A DNA stretch of 64,000 bases from Alloprevotella sp. (GTDB taxonomy: Bacteria > Bacteroidota > Bacteroidia > Bacteroidales > Bacteroidaceae): contig JAFUTC010000005.1 in the NCBI GenBank assembly GCA_017471505.1, positions 1 through 64,000 on the forward strand, written 5' to 3'. The translations under genes and the position numbers were made by a program. Shown piece by piece: positions 37,271 through 44,469 of this stretch (position 1 is the stretch's first letter; each line of letters begins with the position of its first letter). The notes beneath the pieces were generated by a model that searched no databases, was not told where the DNA came from, and saw only the letters and a list, made by a program, of their open reading frames with translations.

Positions 37271-37381
37271 GCATTATGAAACCGAAAAATTGCATTATGA
37301 AATAAAAAAATTGGATTATACAATTTCAAAATTGCATAATCCAATTTTCAGATTGTATTATGGAATTTTCCAAGCCACCTA
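37271..37381. repeat. 21-bp phased palindromic repeat array D (5 units)
   Basis: Units start at 37271, 37292, 37313, 37334 and 37355, exactly 21 bp apart, each preceded by ATT (ATTGCATTATG, ATTGCATTATG, ATTGGATTATA, ATTGCATAATC, ATTGTATTATG). Lies 40 bases beyond the 3' end of the DUF2752 gene and upstream of the promoter at 37195-37222. It is the most regular and AT-richest of the five. Confidence 0.9.
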
Positions 37382-37420
37382 TATCATCTGTTCGTCAGGC
37401 AGTTATCTGTCGAAAGGCGG

Positions 37421-37813
37421 CTATATGCCCCATATGTTCCGTAAGATTCCCCAGAGAAAATAGAGGGTCAGATAGGCATAGAGCACATATCGGTGGTGGG
37501 TAAAGGCTCGGATGCGTTCGCGCCACGGTCCGCCAGGCAGGCACTCGCCCACCACGAGCGCCGCCACATAGGGCAGCACGAGAAAGAGGAACCAGTTGTA
37601 GTTCCACGCCTCTACGAAACGGCCGTGCAACAAGGCATGGGCGGCACGCTGAAACCCGCACGACGGACATTGCAGCCCGGTGGCGGCATGTAGCAGGCAC
37701 TTCGGCGCCCACGCGTTGGCGGTGGGGTCGAACAAGGCGGTCATGGCGAGCCATGCCATAAGGCCTATGGCCAGACACATAAACCAGAAGGCGGGTTTCC
37801 TATAAAACATCAT
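37421..37813 (-). CDS. DUF2752 membrane protein
   Basis: 130 residues with about four hydrophobic segments. The family signature C-P-x-C-G-x-x-R is present as LQCPSCGFQRAAHALLHGRF near residue 48, with a preceding KCLLHAATG and following AWNYNWFLFLVLP. The cysteines could bind a metal, but no function is established for the family. Upstream pepD ends 100 bases away; I see no terminator in 37814-37912, so read-through from pepD is possible. Confidence 0.85.
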   Translation of the reverse strand: MMFYRKPAFWFMCLAIGLMAWLAMTALFDPTANAWAPKCLLHAATGLQCPSCGFQRAAHALLHGRFVEAWNYNWFLFLVLPYVAALVVGECLPGGPWRERIRAFTHHRYVLYAYLTLYFLWGILRNIWGI

Positions 37814-37912
37814 CTGCCATACGGGACTGTCTGCACAAATCGCAGGCCGGCACTCTTGCCCAAGCGTGCGGCAAAAGCACCGGCCCGTGTTGTCAGTGTG
37901 CAGAACTAATTT

Positions 37913-39373
37913 CTACTTCTTCGGGGCGTTCTTCAGGGTTGCGAGCACAAACTTCCAGTATTTTGCCACACTGGGAATGTTGCAGCGCTCGTTGGGTGTG
38001 TGCGGAGAACGCAGGGTCGGACCGAAGGAAACCATGTCCATCTTCGGATATTTGGCTCCGATGACGCCGCACTCCAGTCCGGCATGCACAACCTGTACGC
38101 GGCTCTCCTGACCGAAGAGTTCTTTGTACAGTTTGCTCATTATGGCCACAATTTCGCTTTGGGGATTGGGCTGCCATGCGGGATATGCGTGGTCGTAGGT
38201 CACCTTCATGCCAGCCATAAGGAAGGCCGACTCGATGGTTTCAGCACAGCATTCGCGCATACTGTCGCGGCTTGAGCGGACAAGTACCACGAACTTGGCC
38301 TTTCCACCGCCAATCTCGACGATGCCAAGGTTCGACGAGGTCTCGACAATATGGGGCACCTCGGGAATCATACGCATCACGCCGTTATGACAGGCACAGA
38401 GCGCATCTACCAAGTTGTCCTGAATCTCTACGGGCACCTGCTTCTCGGGCAGAGCCACCTCTTCGGCCACCAGTTCGAGGTTTTTCTCTACTACGGCATA
38501 CTCGTCGGCGAAAACCTTGCGCCAGTCGGTCACACATTCTTCCATGAAGGCTTCTACATTCTCCTTCGGAAGCGTCAGCACTACCTCGGCGCGATTGGGA
38601 ATGGCGTTGCGCATGTTGCCACCTTCCCAGCAGCACAGACGAGCCTCGAAATTGGCAATGGCATCCTGCACGAGGCGTGCCATCAGTTTGTTGGCGTTGG
38701 CACGACCTTCGTTGATTTCCAGACCACTATGTCCGCCAAACAGTCCTTTGAGGGTCACCTTGACAGCCACGTCCTCCGGGTCGGTCGGAACCTCTTCGTA
38801 GGTCAGTTCTGCGTTCTGATTGACGCCACCTGCCGAGCCCACAATCATCTGGCCCTCGGTCTCGTCGTCGAGGTTAAGGAGAATCTCGCCCTTGAGCGTG
38901 TCGCAGGCCATGTGCTCTACGCCGTACATCGTTGTCTCCTCATCGGCGGTGATAAAGCCTTCGAGCGGACCGTGGGGAATAGTGTCGTCCTCGAAGATGC
39001 CCATGATGGTGGCCACAGCCATACCGTCGTCGGAGCCAAGCGTAGTGCCCTTGGCCTTTACCCAGTCGCCGTCAATCCACGTCTGTATGGGGTCGGTCTC
39101 GAAGTTATGGGTGCTTTCCTTTGTCTTTTGCGGAACCATGTCCATGTGGCCCTGAAGCGTCAGCGTCTTACGGTCTTCCATGCCCGGAGTAGCCGGCTTG
39201 TACATCAGGATATTGCCGGCCTCGTCCTTGAAGGCCTCAATGGCGTGTTCCTTTGCCCAGTCGAGCAGGAACTTCTGAACCTTTTCCAAATGGCCGCTCG
39301 GACGCGGAACTTGGGTCAGCAAATCGAAATTTTTCCAGATTGCCTCTGGCTGCAAATGCTTAATCTCGCTCAT
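37913..39373 (-). CDS. pepD: Aminoacyl-histidine dipeptidase (PepD, M20 family)
   Basis: 486 residues, against 485 in E. coli. A cytosolic dizinc dipeptidase with broad specificity including carnosine-type dipeptides. Metal ligands: TLQGHMDMVPQ, GSDDGMAVATIMG, the catalytic-acid segment ITADEETTMYG, LLNLDDETEG and VVHAGLECG near the C-terminus. The lid domain GLFGGHSGLEINEGRANANK is typical. It starts 12 bases after the flippase-like gene and shares its promoter. Confidence 0.95.
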   Translation of the reverse strand: MSEIKHLQPEAIWKNFDLLTQVPRPSGHLEKVQKFLLDWAKEHAIEAFKDEAGNILMYKPATPGMEDRKTLTLQGHMDMVPQKTKESTHNFETDPIQTWIDGDWVKAKGTTLGSDDGMAVATIMGIFEDDTIPHGPLEGFITADEETTMYGVEHMACDTLKGEILLNLDDETEGQMIVGSAGGVNQNAELTYEEVPTDPEDVAVKVTLKGLFGGHSGLEINEGRANANKLMARLVQDAIANFEARLCCWEGGNMRNAIPNRAEVVLTLPKENVEAFMEECVTDWRKVFADEYAVVEKNLELVAEEVALPEKQVPVEIQDNLVDALCACHNGVMRMIPEVPHIVETSSNLGIVEIGGGKAKFVVLVRSSRDSMRECCAETIESAFLMAGMKVTYDHAYPAWQPNPQSEIVAIMSKLYKELFGQESRVQVVHAGLECGVIGAKYPKMDMVSFGPTLRSPHTPNERCNIPSVAKYWKFVLATLKNAPKK

Positions 39374-39385
39374 AATAATAAGATT

Positions 39386-40372
39386 TTAGGGTTTATTTTC
39401 ATTTGTTTTGTTTCGCAGGTTAAAGCGCAGAAATCCGAACACGCCCAGCAGCACCACCAACCCCGTCTGAACCGTGTGGACCACGAGGGCAAAATTGATG
39501 GCGCTTACTTCGGCCACGCCGTAGAGCACGAGCATCGTCTTGACCGCAAAGTGCCACGGCCCCGCCCCATTAGGAGTGGGCACCAACACGGCAAACGAAC
39601 CGATGCAGAATATAAGGAAGGCGGCCGACAGCGATATGTGGCTCGTGAATTCGAAGCAGAAGAACGCCACGTAGAAGTGCAGGAAGTAGCAAAAGCTTAT
39701 GCCGAAACTCATCAGCACGTAGAGTGGCAGGTTTTTCACGCCCCGAAGCGACAACAGTCCCGACTTGAGATTGTCGAGAAAGTCGCGGAAGCGCGAAAAC
39801 CGTGAGTAAATCAGATAGACGACCGTGCCCACAATGGCTGCCACGCAGATGGCCGTCACCAAGTAGCCCGTAGCCGTGAACCGGCCTAAGAAACTGCCCA
39901 CGTCCATACCGGTGGTGTGGACGAACTTTATCATCAAAGGAATTTGCAGCAAGAAGGCCACCGCCGTCATTATAAGCATGACCAGCGAATCGACGATGCG
40001 CTCAGTAATCACGGTACCGAGCGATTTCGAGAACGACACGCCGTCGGACTTCTTTATGGCGCCGCACCGCGAAATCTCGCCAATGCGCGGAACCACAAGG
40101 CTGGCTGCATAACTCATAAAGATGGCGTCCTCGCAACTGGTGCGGCGCGGATGCTCGCCTATCGGAGCCAGCGCCATCCTCCATCTCCAGGCGCGCAACT
40201 GCTGTGCCAACACGCCAAACACAAAGGAAAACAGCATCCAGCCCCATTTCATCTCGGTGGACAACGAATGGTAGAATTCATTCCAATCATTGCCGCGATA
40301 CATCCACCATAGGATGCCGGCGCCGAGCATAAAGGGCAAAGTAAGTTTGAGTATCTTGAGGAAAATTTTCAC
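39386..40372 (-). CDS. LPG-synthase-TM/UPF0104-type flippase-like membrane protein
   Basis: 328 residues from a GTG at 40372 (MKIFLKILKLTLPFMLGAG). A longer frame runs to 40774 but overlaps rsmA on the other strand, is not membrane-like, and contains the promoter; the GTG lies about 25 bases after the predicted transcription start. About eight helices; LRAWRWRMALAPIG, ASLVVPRIGEISRCGAIKKSDGVSFSKSLGTVITERIVD and VPTPNGAGPWHFA match the hydrophobic domain of lysylphosphatidylglycerol synthetase and related lipid flippases. There is no catalytic MprF C-terminal domain, so lipid or glycolipid translocation is more likely than aminoacylation. pepD follows after 12 bases. Confidence 0.85.
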   Translation of the reverse strand: MKIFLKILKLTLPFMLGAGILWWMYRGNDWNEFYHSLSTEMKWGWMLFSFVFGVLAQQLRAWRWRMALAPIGEHPRRTSCEDAIFMSYAASLVVPRIGEISRCGAIKKSDGVSFSKSLGTVITERIVDSLVMLIMTAVAFLLQIPLMIKFVHTTGMDVGSFLGRFTATGYLVTAICVAAIVGTVVYLIYSRFSRFRDFLDNLKSGLLSLRGVKNLPLYVLMSFGISFCYFLHFYVAFFCFEFTSHISLSAAFLIFCIGSFAVLVPTPNGAGPWHFAVKTMLVLYGVAEVSAINFALVVHTVQTGLVVLLGVFGFLRFNLRNKTNENKP

Positions 40373-40380
40373 AAATTCAA

Positions 40381-40388
40381 TACTTTTG
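40381..40388 (+). promoter_or_regulatory. rsmA: -7 box of rsmA
   Basis: TACTTTTG, an exact TAnnTTTG, 48 bases before ATG 40437. CTTG at 40355-40358 is a possible -33 element (22-base spacing). It lies inside the predicted leader of the opposite-strand flippase-like gene. Confidence 0.6.
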
Positions 40389-40402
40389 CATCCGATAGTT
40401 AG

Positions 40403-40434
40403 CAAAAATAAGTAAAAAACAATTATTGCGCAAA
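40403..40434 (-). promoter_or_regulatory. Promoter of the flippase-like protein/pepD operon
   Basis: On the minus strand TTTG (40431-40434), 20 bases, TATTTTTG (40403-40410): a full consensus match. Start of transcription near 40397, which leaves about 25 bases to the GTG at 40372. The -33 element touches the start codon of rsmA (40437) on the other strand. Confidence 0.8.
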
Positions 40435-40436
40435 AT

Positions 40437-41285
40437 ATGAGTGTGCATAACTCTCCCCGACTTTCGAACGTACGCCCCAAGAAAAATCTCGGACAGCACT
40501 TTCTGACCGACTTGAACGTGGCCCGGCGCATTGCCGACACCGTAGATGCCTGCCCCGATCTGCCCATTCTCGAGGTGGGCCCCGGCATGGGCGTGCTGAC
40601 ACAATACTTATTGGAGAAGAAACGCCCGTTGAAAGTGGTGGAAATAGACCGCGAGAGCGTGGCATACCTGAACAACCGCTGGTCCGAACTGTCGGACGCC
40701 ATCCTTTCGGCCGACTTTTTGCGCATGGACCTGTCCGACGTGTTCGACGGACAGCCTTTCGTACTGACAGGCAACTACCCCTACGACATTTCCAGTCAGA
40801 TTTTTTTCAAAATGCTCGACAATCGGCCACTCGTACCTTGCTGCACTGGCATGATACAGCACGAGATGGCCGCTCGCATAGCCGCATCGCCCGGCACCAA
40901 AGACTACGGCATCCTCAGCGTACTGCTCCAACTGTGGTACGATATCGAATATTGCTTTGGCGTAGAGCCTGGCGTCTTCAACCCGCCACCAAAAGTGCGG
41001 AGCGCCGTATTTATCATGCGCCGCAACAGTCGCACCGAGGCAGGCTGTAATGAAAAACTGCTGAAACGCATTGTAAAGTTCACGTTCCAGCAACGCCGGA
41101 AAATGCTGCGCGTCAGTCTGCGCTCCCTACTCAGTCAGATTGACTGCGACAATAAGTACGCCGCCGACCACACCGCATTTCTTTCGCGCCCCGACCTTAC
41201 CAAGCGTCCGGAGCAACTGTCGGTGGACGACTTTGTATCACTCTGCAACGACATTGAAGCCGAAACGGCCGCGAAAGCACTATAA
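40437..41285 (+). CDS. rsmA: 16S rRNA (adenine(1518)-N6/adenine(1519)-N6)-dimethyltransferase
   Basis: 282 residues. KsgA/RsmA dimethylates two adjacent adenines in helix 45 of 16S rRNA. NLGQHFLTDLNVARRIA, SAM motif I LEVGPGMGVLT, VVEIDRESVAYL, DFLRMDL and the catalytic NYPYDIS (family N-[LY]-P-Y-[ND]-I-S) are all present, as is FNPPPKVRSAVF near residue 190. Start ATG 40437 is only 2 bases from the -33 element of the opposite promoter. Confidence 0.96.
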   Translation: MSVHNSPRLSNVRPKKNLGQHFLTDLNVARRIADTVDACPDLPILEVGPGMGVLTQYLLEKKRPLKVVEIDRESVAYLNNRWSELSDAILSADFLRMDLSDVFDGQPFVLTGNYPYDISSQIFFKMLDNRPLVPCCTGMIQHEMAARIAASPGTKDYGILSVLLQLWYDIEYCFGVEPGVFNPPPKVRSAVFIMRRNSRTEAGCNEKLLKRIVKFTFQQRRKMLRVSLRSLLSQIDCDNKYAADHTAFLSRPDLTKRPEQLSVDDFVSLCNDIEAETAAKAL

Positions 41286-41320
41286 AACGGTTCCGTCCGG
41301 CAAGTTTATGAGCCCGTTGG

Positions 41321-41351
41321 TTGGGCATAATCTTTTTTCTGCGTACCTTCG
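41321..41351 (+). promoter_or_regulatory. Promoter of the thiamine uptake operon
   Basis: TTG (41321-41323), 20 bases, TACCTTCG (41344-41351), a common one-mismatch variant of TAnnTTTG. Transcription would begin near 41357, just ahead of the TPP riboswitch. Confidence 0.7.
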
Positions 41352-41369
41352 CACCCGATAAAAGTAATT

Positions 41370-41444
41370 TTGGGGGTGCCACGACTCTTGCGTGGCTGAG
41401 AACATACCCTTACGAACTGAACCGGATAATGCCGGCGTAGTCAA
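41370..41444 (+). ncRNA. TPP (THI-box) riboswitch
   Basis: The conserved thiamine element is easily read: GGGGGTGCC at 41372-41380, GGCTGAGA at 41394-41401, ATACCC, GAACTGAACC, GGATAATGCCGGCG at 41423-41436 and TAGTC. These are the pyrimidine- and pyrophosphate-sensor segments of the TPP aptamer. It lies 57 bases before the TonB-dependent receptor, whose product with PnuT imports thiamine. No obvious terminator hairpin with a T run follows, so control may act on translation initiation. Confidence 0.93.
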
Positions 41445-41500
41445 TAAATTTATTTTCAATCGGACGCATAAGTGTTCGGCGTCCCACAAAAATCCGTTTT

Positions 41501-43747
41501 ATGAGACACACTCTTCTGTGGTGCGGTCTGCTTATGGCCTCAATCGGCGCTACCGCACAAACCGTTGCATCCGACGACTCTATCGTACAGCAAAAACTTC
41601 AGGAAGCAACGATTATAGCCACCCGCGCATCGAAAACTACGCCCATGGCCTACACAAACCTGTCGCGTCAATCCCTGCAAGCCATCAACTACGGCGTCGA
41701 CGTACCCTATCTGCTGCTCCAAACCCCTAACGTGACGGCAGCAAGCGACGCCGGAGCCGGAATAGGCTACACCTATCTGCGAATACGCGGCACCGACCCC
41801 ACCCGCATAAACATAACCACCAACGGAATACCTATCAACGACTCGGAGAGCAATAATCTCTATTGGGTCGATATGGGCGATTTCGCCTCGAGCCTTGGCA
41901 GCATCCAAATACAGCGTGGCGTAGGCACAAGCACCAACGGTTCCGGCGCATTCGGCGCAAGTATCAACCTGCAGACCGAAGCCATTCCCTCAAAACCTTC
42001 ATTGAAAATCGACCTCAGTGGTGGTGCCTACGGAACCCATAAGGAGACCGTGTCGTTCACCACGGGCATCTTCGCCAATCACTGGGGCGTCAGCGGACGC
42101 CTCTCTAATATAGGCACGCAAGGCTTTATCCGTCGCGCAAGGGCCAATCTGAATTCCTATTTCCTCCAAGCCAGCTACTTCTCTGACAATACGATAGTGA
42201 AGTTTATCACTTTCAATGGTTTCGAACGTACTTATCATGCCTGGGACTATGCTACCCGCGAACAAATGGATACGTACGGACGCAGATACAACCCTTCCGG
42301 TAAATACACCGACGATGACGGAAACACGGCCTTCTATAAAAACCAGTTGGACGACTATCAGCAGCAGCACTATCAACTTTACTGGACCCAGCACCTGCCT
42401 AAAAACCTGATATGGAATATGGCACTCCACTACACGTATGGTAAAGGCTACTACGAGACTTATAAGACCAACCGGAAACTCTATGAGTACAATCTGCAAA
42501 ACCCTATTGCCAGCCGGTCCGACCTGGTGCGCAAGAAAAACAGCGGTGCCCATTTCTACGGAACCACCTTCTCGCTCAGCCACACAGACCAGAAAATGAC
42601 CGCCATCATAGGCGGAGCCTACAACCACTATATCGGAAACCACTGGGGCAACGTGCTCTGGGCACGCGAACTTGGCGGAACGCTCGACCCCATACCCGAA
42701 TACTACCGAAACCGCGCCCACAAGCACGACTTCAATATATACGAACGCACCGAATACGAACTTCTGCACGGACTCAACCTATATGCCGACCTGCAGTACC
42801 GCTTTGTCGACTACAAAATGTATGGGCCGACCGACGAGTTCAATGGTCCGGACGACCAAATCCGCTTCAATTTCCGAAACAAGTTCCATTTCTTCAATCC
42901 CAAGGCAGGTATATTCTATCGCATCACTCCCAGCCACACCGCCTATCTTTCTTACGCCATGGCCCATAAGGAACCCACCCGAAACGACTATGAAGCTGCC
43001 CTGTGGGGACCGGAACCGCGCAGCGAACGCCTAAACGATTTTGAACTTGGATACCGCTATCAGTCGGAAAAATTCTCCGCCGGCATCAATTTCTACTACA
43101 TGTTCTACAAAGACCAGTTCGTGCTGACCGGAGAACAGGACGACCAAGGCGAGATGATAGCAGCCAACGTGGGAAAAAGTTATCGGCGAGGCGTAGAGAT
43201 TACTGCCGCCTGGCAACCATTCCGTTGGTTCCGCTGGGATGCCAATGTGTCGTGGAGCCACAACCGTGCGAAAGACATGATGGTCAGTCTTGACAACACG
43301 TCTGCCCCATATAATCTGGGCGACACCCCACTTCCGTTCTCGCCCAACGTAGTTTTCAACAACGCACTGGCTTTTAAGTACAAAGGCTTCAATGCCACGC
43401 TCCGCACGCAGTATGTTTCGCGCCAGTTCATGACTACTACCGGCATGAAATCGTATGACGACAACGGAAAGAACGTCAGTCTGGTCTTAGACCCCTATTG
43501 CGTGTCCGACCTCGACCTGTCGTACTCGTTCAAGCAACTGCACTTCTGCAAGGACCTGACTTTGGGAGTGACCGTTTACAATATTTTCAACAAGCACTAC
43601 GAGGCTAATGGCAGCGCATACACCGCCCTTCGGATGGGACAAAATGGTCACGCAGAAGGCTATCAGGATTCCGACTGGAACAGCTACGCAGTTTTCTCTG
43701 CCCAAGCCCCTGCTCACGTAATGGCACACTTTAGCATCACGTTCTAA
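41501..43747 (+). CDS. TonB-dependent receptor for thiamine
   Basis: 748 residues with signal peptide (LLWCGLLMASIGATAQ). A short TonB box region (LQEATIIATRA) precedes the plug, with YLRIRGTDPTRINITTNGIPINDSES and IQIQRGVGTSTNGSGAFGASINL. The barrel ends MAHFSITF. There is no SusC-type N-terminal sandwich, so this is a classic small-molecule receptor. The TPP riboswitch upstream and pnuT 4 bases downstream identify the ligand as thiamine or a derivative by genomic context, as shown for B. thetaiotaomicron thiamine uptake loci. Confidence 0.92.
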   Translation: MRHTLLWCGLLMASIGATAQTVASDDSIVQQKLQEATIIATRASKTTPMAYTNLSRQSLQAINYGVDVPYLLLQTPNVTAASDAGAGIGYTYLRIRGTDPTRINITTNGIPINDSESNNLYWVDMGDFASSLGSIQIQRGVGTSTNGSGAFGASINLQTEAIPSKPSLKIDLSGGAYGTHKETVSFTTGIFANHWGVSGRLSNIGTQGFIRRARANLNSYFLQASYFSDNTIVKFITFNGFERTYHAWDYATREQMDTYGRRYNPSGKYTDDDGNTAFYKNQLDDYQQQHYQLYWTQHLPKNLIWNMALHYTYGKGYYETYKTNRKLYEYNLQNPIASRSDLVRKKNSGAHFYGTTFSLSHTDQKMTAIIGGAYNHYIGNHWGNVLWARELGGTLDPIPEYYRNRAHKHDFNIYERTEYELLHGLNLYADLQYRFVDYKMYGPTDEFNGPDDQIRFNFRNKFHFFNPKAGIFYRITPSHTAYLSYAMAHKEPTRNDYEAALWGPEPRSERLNDFELGYRYQSEKFSAGINFYYMFYKDQFVLTGEQDDQGEMIAANVGKSYRRGVEITAAWQPFRWFRWDANVSWSHNRAKDMMVSLDNTSAPYNLGDTPLPFSPNVVFNNALAFKYKGFNATLRTQYVSRQFMTTTGMKSYDDNGKNVSLVLDPYCVSDLDLSYSFKQLHFCKDLTLGVTVYNIFNKHYEANGSAYTALRMGQNGHAEGYQDSDWNSYAVFSAQAPAHVMAHFSITF

Positions 43748-43751
43748 GTCT

Positions 43752-44360
43752 ATGTGGTCGGACCTCATCACGTTCTGGCAAACTCATAACCTGCTGATAC
43801 TCGATGCCACAGGTACGATTCTCGGCCTCATCTACCTCTATCTGGAGTATAAGGCCAACGTGTGGCTGTGGCTCATATCGATGGTCATGCCGGCCATTGA
43901 CCTCTTTGTCTATTTCAAGGCCGGACTCTACGCCGACTTTGGCATGGCCATCTACTACCTAATGATAGCGATCTATGGGTGGGTAATGTGGACCCGCAAG
44001 TCGAAGCAAACGCACAAGAATCTGCTTCCCATCAGCCACGTGCCTATGCGACAGGGCATCGGAGCAGGCCTGTCGTTCCTCATGCTATGGGGAGTCATCT
44101 ATTTCATACTCGTGCGCTTCACCAACAGCACTGTTCCCGTTCAGGACGGCTTCTGCAATGCGCTGAGCATAGTAGCCCTCTGGATGCTTGCACGGAAGTA
44201 TGTCGAGCAATGGCTATTGTGGCTGGTGGCAGATGCGCTGTTCTGTGTTCTCTACATAAACAAGGGTGTGCCGTTCCACGGACTCCTATACGGATTCTAT
44301 ACGGTGATGGCCGTGTTCGGCTATCGCAATTGGCTGCGACTTATGAAAGCAGCAAAATGA
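43752..44360 (+). CDS. pnuT: PnuT-type thiamine transporter (PnuC family)
   Basis: 202 residues, about seven helices. PnuC-family motifs are IYLYLEYKANVWLWLISMV near residue 28, MAIYYLMIAIYGWVMW near residue 80 and VALWMLARKYVEQWLLWLVAD in the second half. PnuC members facilitate nicotinamide riboside uptake; homologues behind TPP riboswitches are PnuT and carry thiamine. It begins 4 bases after the TonB receptor, giving a two-membrane uptake route. No thiamine kinase gene adjoins it here. Confidence 0.92.
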   Translation: MWSDLITFWQTHNLLILDATGTILGLIYLYLEYKANVWLWLISMVMPAIDLFVYFKAGLYADFGMAIYYLMIAIYGWVMWTRKSKQTHKNLLPISHVPMRQGIGAGLSFLMLWGVIYFILVRFTNSTVPVQDGFCNALSIVALWMLARKYVEQWLLWLVADALFCVLYINKGVPFHGLLYGFYTVMAVFGYRNWLRLMKAAK

Positions 44361-44402
44361 CCTTATTTGCTCTAACTTGCAGTCTATTCCATATTTTTAG
44401 CG

Positions 44403-44410
44403 TAACTTCG
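44403..44410 (+). promoter_or_regulatory. alaS: -7 box of alaS
   Basis: TAACTTCG, a one-mismatch variant of TAnnTTTG like that of the thiamine operon, 59 bases before alaS. No well-spaced -33 element seen. Confidence 0.45.
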
Positions 44411-44469
44411 CGCACGAAAATTTTATAAGGCAATTTTGCCAGACAACCCGCAAACACATTCATATCAAT

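Noticed and set aside
40373-40774. Extension of the flippase-like protein to 462 residues
   Set aside because: The added 134 residues overlap rsmA on the other strand, are Ser/Arg-rich without homology, and span the promoter at 40403-40434.
41360-41445. tRNA-like or other structured RNA instead of a riboswitch
   Set aside because: The CTGAGA and GGATAATGCCGGCG blocks are specific to the THI box, and the two downstream genes are thiamine importers.
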